A stretch of DNA of 64,000 nucleotides from Candidatus Woesearchaeota archaeon (GTDB lineage Archaea; Nanobdellota; Nanobdellia; Woesearchaeales; GW2011-AR9). This document shows, one piece after another, positions 52,279-60,517 of this stretch (position 1 is the first letter of the stretch; every line of letters starts with the position of its first letter). Under the pieces are notes generated by a model that did not search any database, was not told the DNA's origin, and was given only the letters and a program-made list of their open reading frames with translations. Where the stretch lies: NCBI GenBank assembly GCA_018696595.1, contig JABHQW010000003.1, forward strand, positions 124,001 to 188,000, given 5' to 3'. The translations under genes were made by a program, and so were the position numbers.

Positions 52279-54351
52279 TCAATGTACTCTACAACCTTCT
52301 TTAACACCAGAAACAGTAACATCTTCAACTTTAGTGCTTAATTTCTTCTCTTTATAGAAAACATTGCCTTCTTTAACCATCATTTTAACTTTCTTGAAAT
52401 CATCAAATGTAATTTCCTTAGTTTCATTCTCCATTCCAGAAAATTGAACAGAATCACCTAGTTTAGACTTCTCAACATCCAAGATAGCCACATTTTCATG
52501 ATCATCAGCAGCAAAAATCATTCCTTCTGAAAGTTCGCCACGTAATTTAGCAGGTTTCATGTTTGCACAAAAGACAGCTTTCCTACCAACAAGTTCGTCA
52601 ACTTCAAACCATTTCTTCAATCCAGCAACAACTTGTCTCTTTCCAAGCTTTTTACCAAAATCAACTTGCATTAAGTAAAGTGAATCCGCATTAGGGTGAT
52701 CTTTAACTTCTTTTATCTGTCCAACTACCATTTGTAAAGGAAATTTTTCTGCAGTTTCAACAATTTCAACTTTCTCAACCAATTTCTCAACTTTTTTCAG
52801 TTTTCCTTTCCAAGTAAAGCCTAAATCTTTCCATAACACTTTTTTCTCTGATAAAGAAACAAATACTTTATCAGAAAATTCAGGAAGAACCGGACTAACA
52901 AGAATTGCTAAGTTCCTAGCAAGGTTCACACAAAAACCAACCTTGGCTTTGCTTTCAACAGAATCTTTATCTTTCCAAACTTCTGATTTTTGGAAGTAAG
53001 CGTTTCCCAAATCTGCAATTTGTAAAATTTTCTTTACAACAATTTTATAATCTTGTTCAGAATATGACCTTTCAATTTCAGCAAACAATTTCTCAGACTT
53101 TTTAATTAATTCTTTCTCTTCTTTACCGTCAGCAACTTCTTTAACAGCACCATAATTCTTTTCAGCAAAAGTTAATACACGATAACAATAATTCCCTAAG
53201 TTTCCCATGAGAACATTATTAGTTACAGCTTTGAAATCGTTAAGATTCAAATCAATATCAACAATTTTACGATCTAAACTTTGAGCATAGTAAAACCGAA
53301 GTGCTTCTGCAGAATAATCTTTCATAAAGTCTTTCGCGGTAAAGAATGTTCCTCTACTCTTTGACATTTTCTTCCCATTAACATTAACAAAACCGTGCAC
53401 AGTTAGTTTTGGTAAGGGAATACCAACCGCCATTAACATTGCTGGCCAAAATAGGAAGTGAAAATAAGCAATGTCTTTGCCAATAAAATGTTGTACGTTT
53501 CCTTTATACCAATAATCTTTCCAATTCTTTTTCAGATTTTTTGTTGAAGAAATGTATCCAATTGGAGCATCTAACCACACATAAAAATACTTTTTCTCAC
53601 CGGTTTCTTTCTTACTATTTGGAATCTCAAAACCATAATAAGGTTCATCACGAGAAACACACCAATCTTCTAACCCTTTTTTGATCCAGTTGTTTAACCA
53701 ATTTCTCATCTCTGGCTGAATTCCTGATTGTTTATCATTAAACCATTTCTCTAAAGTTTTTGAGAATTTTTTCAATTTGAAAAAGTAATGTTCACTTTCT
53801 TTTTGGATTGGCGTTTTACTGCATAAAGAACATTTGGGATTAATTAAATCAATCCCTTTTAGGATGATACCACAACTCTCACAAATGTCTCCATATTGTT
53901 CTGTGGTTGCGCAATGTGGACAAGTTCCCCTAACGTATCTATCAGGGAGAGACCTCTCACAACTGGAACAATAAATAACATTCATTTTCTTTGTATAAAT
54001 CAGATCCTTCTTTCTCAATTCGCTAAAAAAGTATTCAGCTAATTCTTTATTTTCTTCTGAATCAGTATGATAATAATTGTCAAAACCTATTAAAAAAGAG
54101 GCAAAATCTTTTTGGTGTTCTTTTAGAAACTTTGAAGCAAATTTCTTTGGAGACTCTCCTGCTTTTTTAGCGTTAACTTCAATTGGTGTTCCGTGCATAT
54201 CTGAAGCACAAACATATAATGCATCTTTCCCTAACGATTTTAAGAATCTAGTATAAACGTCTGCTTGAATGTATTCTAAGAGATGACCAATATGAATATT
54301 GCCGTTCGCGTAAGGCAAAGCGGCAGTTACAATTATCTTTTCTTTTGCCAT
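52279..54351 (-). CDS. metG: methionyl-tRNA synthetase with C-terminal tRNA-binding domain
   Basis: The 690-aa class I enzyme charges tRNA-Met. HIGH is HIGH in YANGNIHIGHLLEY (about 14-27) and KMSKS is KMSKSRG. Two zinc knuckles (CSSCERSLP...CPHC and CESC...CSLC, about 128-180) mark the two-zinc type. The C-terminal region (about 575-690) is a Trbp111/EMAP-like OB fold with VVGQIKEVKDHPNADSLY. A leaderless promoter (CAACCTTTAAATAA) lies 30 nt before the ATG. It is divergent from the Cys-rich small gene at 54480. Confidence 0.98.
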   Translation of the reverse strand: MAKEKIIVTAALPYANGNIHIGHLLEYIQADVYTRFLKSLGKDALYVCASDMHGTPIEVNAKKAGESPKKFASKFLKEHQKDFASFLIGFDNYYHTDSEENKELAEYFFSELRKKDLIYTKKMNVIYCSSCERSLPDRYVRGTCPHCATTEQYGDICESCGIILKGIDLINPKCSLCSKTPIQKESEHYFFKLKKFSKTLEKWFNDKQSGIQPEMRNWLNNWIKKGLEDWCVSRDEPYYGFEIPNSKKETGEKKYFYVWLDAPIGYISSTKNLKKNWKDYWYKGNVQHFIGKDIAYFHFLFWPAMLMAVGIPLPKLTVHGFVNVNGKKMSKSRGTFFTAKDFMKDYSAEALRFYYAQSLDRKIVDIDLNLNDFKAVTNNVLMGNLGNYCYRVLTFAEKNYGAVKEVADGKEEKELIKKSEKLFAEIERSYSEQDYKIVVKKILQIADLGNAYFQKSEVWKDKDSVESKAKVGFCVNLARNLAILVSPVLPEFSDKVFVSLSEKKVLWKDLGFTWKGKLKKVEKLVEKVEIVETAEKFPLQMVVGQIKEVKDHPNADSLYLMQVDFGKKLGKRQVVAGLKKWFEVDELVGRKAVFCANMKPAKLRGELSEGMIFAADDHENVAILDVEKSKLGDSVQFSGMENETKEITFDDFKKVKMMVKEGNVFYKEKKLSTKVEDVTVSGVKEGCRVH

Positions 54352-54376
54352 TTCAATTAACTAAGTAAAAATAGAT

Positions 54377-54385
54377 TTATTTAAA
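54377..54385 (-). promoter_or_regulatory. BRE/TATA promoter of MetRS
   Basis: The minus strand reads CAACCTTTAAATAA (54377-54390), the same AACC-TTTAAA form as the LeuRS and tRNA-Ile promoters. Its centre is 30 nt before the ATG at 54351, which makes the mRNA leaderless. Confidence 0.7.
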
Positions 54386-54479
54386 GGTTGCTGTATTTTT
54401 AAGGGGGCAGTAATTCACCACCCCTGAGGCAGTACAAAACAAAACATTTATAAAGGCCCCATTAAACTTAAGTTTTAAA

Positions 54480-54710
54480 ATGAAAAGAATACATCCCCTA
54501 ATGGAACAAAAAAAAACAATTGATACACATTGCCGAGGAGCAGAACAAAGCATCCCCACCTCATTTAGTGCAAGATGCCATTTAACTGAACCAAATTGCC
54601 CTCATGCTTCAGGAAATAATTATTTCCCAGTAGAAGGAAAACTGTATCCTGTATGTAGATCAGGAGTGAATTTGGATAAAGAAAGAAAAGCATATGAAAG
54701 AATTGATTAA
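54480..54710 (+). CDS. small Cys/His-containing hypothetical protein
   Basis: The 76-aa protein has four Cys and several His (THCRGAEQ, CHLTEPNCPHASG, YPVCRSG), so metal binding is possible. A TATA box (CATTTATAAAGG, about 54447-54458) sits about 28 nt before the ATG, supporting it as a real, leaderless gene despite its size. The family is unknown. Confidence 0.65.
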   Translation: MKRIHPLMEQKKTIDTHCRGAEQSIPTSFSARCHLTEPNCPHASGNNYFPVEGKLYPVCRSGVNLDKERKAYERID

Positions 54711-54746
54711 CAAATCTTTTAAATACTAACAATTCTTAGAGCATTA

Positions 54747-56021
54747 ATGTTCGATTTCATAAAAAAAATATTCTCCAGTAAAGAACCAGAGCAAGTAGAA
54801 GTTGCCCTAGAAGAATTAGAATCTTGGTTTAACAAAAAAGTTTCTAAATTAAGTTACAATATTTTTCTCAAAAATTATTTTCAAGAGATTAAGAAACTAA
54901 AAAAAGAATTGAAAGAAAAAACAGAAAAACTAAGCATTGCAGAAATTAACGAGAAAGAACACAAAGGCGTTGATGACCGAGTAAGGAATGTTGTTAAAGG
55001 ACACAGAGACAATTATGTTCGAGAAGCAGAAAGGTTTGGTGAAAATATTAATGTTATTGAAAAAGAAAATTTCTCTACAATTGAAGATTATAAACAAGCC
55101 CTTGAATTTAACAAGAGAATAGACAAAAAGATTGAAGAGTTAGCGAAAAGAACTGCTAAAAGCTATCAAGCATCACAACACTTATTCTTTGAACCAGTAG
55201 AAGCAGTTTTCAAAATAATCGGACAAACTAATTTACTTGTTAAGAAGTTTACAAGAAAGATTTCTGAGAAAGAATTAACTGAATTAGAAGAGATTAAACA
55301 GAAAATAAAATCAATATTCTCAGAGAAAGAAAAAGGAAAAGATTTTGAAAAGAAAAGTAAAGAGAAAGCAGAGTTTCTTGAAGGCAAAAGAAAAGAGTTA
55401 GAAGAAAAAGAAAAAGAACTTAATGCCCTGAAAGAAAGCCCAGAACACGAACAATTATTAAAACAAAAACAAGAAATAGAGAAACTAGAAACAGAAATAA
55501 AAAAGAACGAAAACGAGATATTTACTTTCTTTTCTAAATTAAATAAACCGTTAAGAAAATATGAACGGGTTGCCCTGGATAGTAAACTAATTGCCTTGTA
55601 TTTAGAGAATGCAACTAAATCTTTCTTTAACGACGAAGAATTAAAGATTAAAGAAGTGTTACAAGGACTAAAAAGAAGCATAGATTCTTTAAATTTTGAA
55701 GAAAAACAAAAAAATAACTTTATTGAATTAATTGATAAAAGCGAAACGAGTTTCTTGAATGAATTATTATCTTCTGGCAAAAAATTGAAAGAGGACAAAG
55801 AGATTGTTGTTAAAGAGATTAATCAGAGTGAAGTCTCTAAGAAAATTGAGGAAAAAGAAAAAGAGATTGATAATTCTAAAGAAAGAATCGAAAGAATAGA
55901 GAAAGAATTGGAAGAATTAAAATCAAAATTAGAAAAAATTGATTTAGAAAAAGTAAAACAAGAAGTTAAAGAAAAACTTCAAAACTTATTCTTTGTTGAG
56001 ATTACTTTTTCTTCTTCTTAA
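54747..56021 (+). CDS. long coiled-coil protein
   Basis: The 424-aa protein is charged and nearly all helical, with long heptad-like stretches (about 190-260 and 370-415) rich in Glu and Lys. No signal peptide or TM is seen. A TATA-like box (CTTTTAAATA, about 54715-54724) precedes the start by about 28 nt. Its 3' end overlaps the convergent zinc-ribbon gene by 20 nt. The function is unknown; structural or SMC-like roles are guesses. Confidence 0.8.
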   Translation: MFDFIKKIFSSKEPEQVEVALEELESWFNKKVSKLSYNIFLKNYFQEIKKLKKELKEKTEKLSIAEINEKEHKGVDDRVRNVVKGHRDNYVREAERFGENINVIEKENFSTIEDYKQALEFNKRIDKKIEELAKRTAKSYQASQHLFFEPVEAVFKIIGQTNLLVKKFTRKISEKELTELEEIKQKIKSIFSEKEKGKDFEKKSKEKAEFLEGKRKELEEKEKELNALKESPEHEQLLKQKQEIEKLETEIKKNENEIFTFFSKLNKPLRKYERVALDSKLIALYLENATKSFFNDEELKIKEVLQGLKRSIDSLNFEEKQKNNFIELIDKSETSFLNELLSSGKKLKEDKEIVVKEINQSEVSKKIEEKEKEIDNSKERIERIEKELEELKSKLEKIDLEKVKQEVKEKLQNLFFVEITFSSS

Positions 56022-56424
56022 TTGCCTTAAGTTTCTTAGTTACAGGAATCTTAGCACCACAATGTTCACACTCAATAACATAAGCATCTACGCCTTTGAA
56101 CTTTTTTCTTTTGTAGACACAAGTGCCTTCCCCATCTTTACCACATTCAGGACAAGTATATTGTGCTTCTAATGTTAAAGAGGCTTCGTGTTCAGCTTTT
56201 GGTTCAGTATGGCCACACCCCGGACAAACATATTCCAAAGAACGTGGTTTCGCCCTACCTGTTTTTGGATTCACTGGTTTACCCATTTTAGCTTTTTTAC
56301 ATTTAGGACATTCTTTTCTGTAAACCCAAGCTAGAACATTGCCATTCTCGCCAATACTTCGATTTGTAAAGTATAAACATTCTTCCATTGATTCAGGAGT
56401 TTTTAGTGCCATTTCTTTATTCAC
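56002..56424 (-). CDS. multi-zinc-ribbon protein
   Basis: The 140-aa protein has three or four CxxC knuckles: CPKC (about 39-42), CPGC (about 68-71), CPEC (about 94-97) and CEHC (about 118-121). They make about two zinc-ribbon domains, followed by a basic KKLKAIKKKKK tail. It is not clearly transcription factor S or RPB9, which have one ribbon with DEx. A nucleic-acid-binding role is likely by its ribbons and basic end. The 3' end overlaps the coiled-coil gene. Confidence 0.8.
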   Translation of the reverse strand: MNKEMALKTPESMEECLYFTNRSIGENGNVLAWVYRKECPKCKKAKMGKPVNPKTGRAKPRSLEYVCPGCGHTEPKAEHEASLTLEAQYTCPECGKDGEGTCVYKRKKFKGVDAYVIECEHCGAKIPVTKKLKAIKKKKK

Positions 56425-56451
56425 CTTTTTCAGTTTTCTGATAATAAAATG

Positions 56452-56691
56452 TTATAAGTAATAAACCTTTCCCCCTAATGAGTTTTTGATTGCTTTAATG
56501 GTATACCCACCAAGATTATCATTGAAAAAATAAACTAATTCTTGCTGACTAGGATTCTCATTACAAGTATCAATAGCCAATAATCTAACATCAAACTTAG
56601 CAACAAATTGTTCTAGATCAGATAAATTAAATGCTAAAGAAGATAGTTGTTCTACCGTTAAAGGATCAATTAATTCTTCGGACAAGATCAT
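56452..56691 (-). CDS. hypothetical protein, 79 aa
   Basis: I take the ATG at 56691 because it lies 1 nt after the stop of the PLP-fold gene, the usual coupling here; a TTG at 56712 would overlap that gene. It has the LTVEQLSSLAFNLSDLEQFVAKFD segment typical of small helical bundles such as effector-associated domains, but this is weak. The function is unknown. Confidence 0.6.
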   Translation of the reverse strand: MILSEELIDPLTVEQLSSLAFNLSDLEQFVAKFDVRLLAIDTCNENPSQQELVYFFNDNLGGYTIKAIKNSLGGKVYYL

Positions 56692-56692
56692 C

Positions 56693-57490
56693 TTATAATC
56701 TCTTAATCTCAATTGAGATTGCTGTTTTATTTATCCGAATGTATCTAGGACATTCAGTAAATTCAAGAGAATTATTCTCGCAGTATTTAATAATCTTTTC
56801 TTTTACATCATCATTATTGAATTCAACAATTACAACAAAACCCAGATGATTTTTGTTGATAACATTGTAATCTTTCAGATCTCCAATAACTTGGGTTCTT
56901 CTTTCTGTTAGAAACTTGATTCTGTTAGGCAAATCATCAATCTTTTCATTAATAGTTTTTAATTTTTCTTCGTCTTCTAAAACTTCAAAAGTATCTTTGA
57001 TTTGGTTGAAGACAGATTCTTCTTTGCAAGAGATGAAACCACCAACTTTTGCTTCAATTAGTTTCCATCTACCAAAAGAAGAAAGCATTACGTCCGCATA
57101 ATCTCCGTTGCATAATTTAGTTCCAATCGCCCCAGAGATGTCTAGAACAACTAAACAATCATTTTCTTTACAGATTTTATAGATTTCTTCCATTTGCTGT
57201 TCAGCGTGATAACCACCAGGATTTTGATATAAGAAAACATCTGCTTCTTTTACTTTCTCTTTTAGATCTTCCAAATCAATGATTGCGTTATTACAAGCAA
57301 CTTTCTCAAAATCAATTCCCATCTTAGCAGGAAACTTCTCATAACTTAACCAACCACCTTCTTCTGGGATTAAAAGTTTCTTTTTCACTAAATGTAACGC
57401 AGACCAGATGGCTTTATCTCCTTTGAGAACTATCTCTATATGATCGTGTTTAGTTAATTCTTTCAGCTTGTTGATTATTTCTTCTTTCAT
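56693..57490 (-). CDS. short PLP-dependent aminotransferase-fold protein
   Basis: The 265-aa protein has a strand VLDISGAIGTK (about 115-125) with the PLP-binding Asp and SSFGRWKLIEAKVGGFIS (about 137-154), where a Lys could bind PLP, as in DegT/class V enzymes. It lacks the full N-terminal and small domains of normal aminotransferases (about 350-400 aa). It may be a reduced enzyme or a non-catalytic binder. The 79-aa protein follows in the same transcript. Confidence 0.75.
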   Translation of the reverse strand: MKEEIINKLKELTKHDHIEIVLKGDKAIWSALHLVKKKLLIPEEGGWLSYEKFPAKMGIDFEKVACNNAIIDLEDLKEKVKEADVFLYQNPGGYHAEQQMEEIYKICKENDCLVVLDISGAIGTKLCNGDYADVMLSSFGRWKLIEAKVGGFISCKEESVFNQIKDTFEVLEDEEKLKTINEKIDDLPNRIKFLTERRTQVIGDLKDYNVINKNHLGFVVIVEFNNDDVKEKIIKYCENNSLEFTECPRYIRINKTAISIEIKRL

Positions 57491-57528
57491 TGAATATAGA
57501 ATTATCTAGTTACTTTATAAAAATAATG

Positions 57529-57551
57529 GAAAAAAAGAAAAGAAAAAAAAA
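57529..57551 (-). terminator. T-rich terminator after the Cys-repeat lipoprotein
   Basis: Right after the stop at 57552, the minus strand has T runs of nine, four and seven separated by single C residues. This is the same type of U-tract as after the duplicated lipoproteins. Confidence 0.5.
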
Positions 57552-58301
57552 CTAACTGGTTTCAGAAGTAGCTAATTCAGTGCAAGTAACCTTTAGCAAT
57601 TCAACATCTATTCCCACTGCAGGAACAATGTTATTACAAAGTTCTGGATTTTTCTTTATCTCTGCTAAACTTACAAAACAAGTAGACGTCGAAAAAGGAT
57701 CATCCATTTTGTTGCAAATAGTTTCGTCTTCCAATAATTCTGCCATTTCCCTGTAACAGTTCTTTTGAGTTACTGCTGAAGCTTCCTCGATAGAAACAGG
57801 CAATTTATCACAAATTGAAATATCTGATTTGGCTTTTGCCAAAGTTAACAAACATTTTTCATTTGTAAACTTAGAAGTAATCTTATCACAAATGGATTCG
57901 TCAAGAGTAACTTCTGCCATTGCTAAGAAACAATTATTCTTATTTAATTCTGAATCAATTAACTCACAAAAACTAGAATCCTTTTTAATAGTGGCTAAAC
58001 AATTATTCTTGATATTATTTTCAGTGATTTGATTACATAGCTTTTCATCGGAAGAGGAAAGGGCAATCTTATTTATACAAGAATTTTTCATTAACTCGTC
58101 TACCTTACCACAAACATCTACATTCCCGGTTGTTTCAGCTAAATCAAAATAACAATTTAAATTGTCTAACTTACCGGTCAACAGATCACATTTTTGGTAT
58201 TCTGATTCTAAATCAACCTCCACAACATCTTCAGCAGGACTACAACCAACAATAAACATTGCAATTACTAATAAACTTAAGAAAACAATTATCTTTTTCA
58301 T
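57552..58301 (-). CDS. lipoprotein with tandem Cys-containing repeats
   Basis: The protein (249 aa) has a lipobox MFIVGC (Cys about residue 20) and then about seven copies of a 28-30-aa helical unit with the pattern C-x-I/L ... N-x-C-L/F-x-x-(I/L/M)-A, for example SICDKITSKFTNEKCLLTLA. The Cys residues recur at regular spacing and could form interlocked disulfides. I take the ATG at 58301 because GGGGTTGAT serves as its ribosome-binding site; a TTG at 58310 adds 3 residues. The signal peptide nearly matches that of the duplicated lipoproteins at 60518 and 61955. Confidence 0.85.
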   Translation of the reverse strand: MKKIIVFLSLLVIAMFIVGCSPAEDVVEVDLESEYQKCDLLTGKLDNLNCYFDLAETTGNVDVCGKVDELMKNSCINKIALSSSDEKLCNQITENNIKNNCLATIKKDSSFCELIDSELNKNNCFLAMAEVTLDESICDKITSKFTNEKCLLTLAKAKSDISICDKLPVSIEEASAVTQKNCYREMAELLEDETICNKMDDPFSTSTCFVSLAEIKKNPELCNNIVPAVGIDVELLKVTCTELATSETS

Positions 58302-58358
58302 ATATATCAACCCCTATTTTTAAATTAAGTTAAGTTAATATTTTATTATTAATAAAGG

Positions 58359-58988
58359 TTACGTAAACCAACTAATGATAGTATAAAAACGAAACTGTTG
58401 TGCTAAATTCAAAGGTAATGTGGACCGATATAACCATATACCTATTATCGCCAGTATTAAAAAAGTTCCAATGATACTAATAATTAAACCATATCTCCTA
58501 ATGTTCTTAGGTTTAAAATATAAAATAATGCCAGATGCACTAAGCCCCAAACCAAATAATCCAATTACCAAAATAACCAAAGCCCCAAGATAAGATTTCT
58601 TCCAACCAAGAAACCATGAAGTCTGTGCCACCCACAAAAAGAAAGAAAAAATCAAACTTCCAAGCCCGCATAAAAAACTCCAGATTCCAAAATTAATTCT
58701 TTTCTTCTTATTAATCTTTTTAGGTTTCTTAACTAATTTTCCATTCTTTCTATCCTGAACATAACTATAAACATGGTAAACAATGTAAAAAAAAGTATAA
58801 GCTACTAAAAGTGGAAACAAGAAAAACCCAAAATTATCCAAAATCCGGCTAATAACAGTACATTCATTGATAAAACCACATTCAGATCTTTTTGTTGCTT
58901 GTGTATAGATTAAAAATAAATTAATTACATAAAACGAAACTAGAACGTACCATTTCAACGAAAATAATTTCTTAATTTTCGGATTCAT
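58359..58988 (-). CDS. membrane protein, DUF4190-like C-terminus
   Basis: The 209-aa protein has two N-terminal TMs, a basic cytoplasmic segment (about 80-95) and then three TMs in a FGIWSFLCGLGSLIFSF ... LGLSASGIILY ... GLIISIIGT pattern typical of DUF4190-like membrane domains. The adjacent 97-aa gene encodes the same domain alone, so the two are paralogues. Confidence 0.75.
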   Translation of the reverse strand: MNPKIKKLFSLKWYVLVSFYVINLFLIYTQATKRSECGFINECTVISRILDNFGFFLFPLLVAYTFFYIVYHVYSYVQDRKNGKLVKKPKKINKKKRINFGIWSFLCGLGSLIFSFFLWVAQTSWFLGWKKSYLGALVILVIGLFGLGLSASGIILYFKPKNIRRYGLIISIIGTFLILAIIGIWLYRSTLPLNLAQQFRFYTIISWFT

Positions 58989-59012
58989 TTATACACCTTT
59001 TTTTAATTTTTA

Positions 59013-59306
59013 TCATGCAGCACTTTTGATAAATATGTTAAGTATGAGTAAAACATCTAAAATAATTCCCAGAATACTAAGTATTAATGCCCATTTCTTT
59101 TTTTCAGAAGAAATACTATACAAAACAATTCCAAGAAATCCCAGAAGTAGACCTAACAATAAACCAAAAATAATTAGATTACCTAAACTATACATCAATC
59201 TTGTTACTCTTAAAACAATAAACAATAACAAAAACAAAAATGGAGCAACAATACTTCCAATACCACACCTCAAACTCCATTTCCCATAATCTTTTTTCTC
59301 AATCAC
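59013..59306 (-). CDS. small DUF4190-like membrane protein
   Basis: The 97-aa protein has three TM segments in the same KWSLRCGIGSI ... LLGFLGIVLY ... WALILSILGI layout as the C-terminal part of the protein at 58359. The start is GTG at 59306, overlapping the S2P protease stop as GTGA, so it is translationally coupled to it. Confidence 0.75.
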   Translation of the reverse strand: MIEKKDYGKWSLRCGIGSIVAPFLFLLLFIVLRVTRLMYSLGNLIIFGLLLGLLLGFLGIVLYSISSEKKKWALILSILGIILDVLLILNIFIKSAA

Positions 59307-60442
59307 TTTTGTTTATGTTTCCTCTTCTTAACCTTACCCAACTTGCCAAACTTAAATTCCCACACTAACCGATGCATTACAGATTTCTTAGAAACAACAC
59401 CTAAAACTTTTTTACCATCCATTACAGGAAGAATCTCCAGCCCAGTTTCAGCAAACTTTCTAAAAGCAGTATAAGCACTATCCTTTGAACCTAAAGTCTT
59501 AATCTGATGTAAAGGGATAGAAACTTGTTTCAGTTTAATCATTTCTTGCATTTTTACAGGCATCTTATTGATCTGTTTCAAATCTATTATACCAACAAAC
59601 CCCTTTCCCTTAACAATAAACACTTCTTCATCTTTATTAGCGTACTTCTTAACAAAATCAACGAACTTCATTGAAGGAGAAAGTTTAGCATACTTTTTCT
59701 TAAGTAATTCTTTAACACGAATATCTGCAAGAACTTCTCTCATCGCCACTTGTTCATAACTAGCACCAGCAATAAAGAATAAGAACCCCCCTAAGAAAAC
59801 AAACCATAACCCTGCACCAATCCCATTAAATAATCCAATAACACCTAAAACTATCAAGAATCCAGCAAAGAATTTCCCAATACTAACCGCAATCTTTGTC
59901 GCTTTTCTCAAATCTTTAAAATACCAATAAAGAATTGCTCTGAAAGCTCGACCACCATCTAAAGGAAATGCTGGGATTGAATTGAATACGGCCAAGATCA
60001 AATTTAATTGATACAAATAAAAACTAATCGCAGTAATAAATACACTAAAACCATTCTGGTTAACTAAATAAAATACTCCAGCCAACAATAAAGAAAATAT
60101 GGGCCCAGCAATCGCCATTTGAAATTCTGAACTTGGTTTCATATCTTCACGAGTAATTCCAGCGACACCACCAAAAAAGAATAATGTGATTGATTCAACT
60201 TTAATCCGTTTAGCTTTAGCAACTAATGAATGTGATAACTCATGTAATAAAACTGAAACAAATAATAGTAAAGAAGCAGTTATGCCCATCGACCAATACA
60301 TCTCTTTAGACAGATCTGGAAAGAATTCTGGAAAAAAGCTAGCAGATAAACTCCAAGCTAGTAAAGCAAACACAAACCACCAAGTGAAATGTAATTTTAT
60401 ATCTATCCCAAATATTCTAAACAGCTTAGTCGAACCTCTCAT
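59303..60442 (-). CDS. site-2 protease (M50) with C-terminal CBS domains
   Basis: The 379-aa intramembrane zinc metalloprotease has HELSH (His67, Glu68, His71) and the third ligand in FPLDGGRAF (about 160-168), spread over about six TM segments. The cytosolic C-terminus (about 240-365) contains two CBS-like halves, including SAYTAFRKFAETGLEILPVMDGKKVLGVVSKKSV. S2P enzymes cut membrane-spanning regulators; CBS domains often sense adenosine nucleotides. It lies downstream of a T-tract terminator and has its own TATA box (ACATTTATATAATT). A decayed copy of its first codons lies at 61809-61883. Confidence 0.92.
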   Translation of the reverse strand: MRGSTKLFRIFGIDIKLHFTWWFVFALLAWSLSASFFPEFFPDLSKEMYWSMGITASLLLFVSVLLHELSHSLVAKAKRIKVESITLFFFGGVAGITREDMKPSSEFQMAIAGPIFSLLLAGVFYLVNQNGFSVFITAISFYLYQLNLILAVFNSIPAFPLDGGRAFRAILYWYFKDLRKATKIAVSIGKFFAGFLIVLGVIGLFNGIGAGLWFVFLGGFLFFIAGASYEQVAMREVLADIRVKELLKKKYAKLSPSMKFVDFVKKYANKDEEVFIVKGKGFVGIIDLKQINKMPVKMQEMIKLKQVSIPLHQIKTLGSKDSAYTAFRKFAETGLEILPVMDGKKVLGVVSKKSVMHRLVWEFKFGKLGKVKKRKHKQK

Positions 60443-60484
60443 TAAGAAGAATTATTATTTTTAATTATATAAATGTTTGTTTTA

Positions 60485-60512
60485 AAGAAAAAAAAGAAAA
60501 AAAGAAAAAAAG
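60485..60512 (-). terminator. T-rich terminator of the lipoprotein at 60518
   Basis: The minus strand has four T runs of three to eight separated by single C residues, directly after the lipoprotein stop. The same tract, with identical sequence, occurs at 61925-61952. Confidence 0.55.
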
Positions 60513-60517
60513 GTTTA

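Noticed and set aside
52137..52328. minus-strand ORF of 63 codons over the palindrome and the metG end
   Set aside because: It is in another frame of metG and then crosses the palindrome; its codons reflect the stems, not a protein.
54377..54559. minus-strand ORF over the metG promoter and the Cys-rich small gene
   Set aside because: It overlaps the MetRS TATA box and antisense to a gene with its own leaderless promoter.
56002..56424. transcription factor S or RNA polymerase subunit M
   Set aside because: It has more CxxC knuckles than TFS and lacks the acidic DE motif in the C-terminal ribbon.
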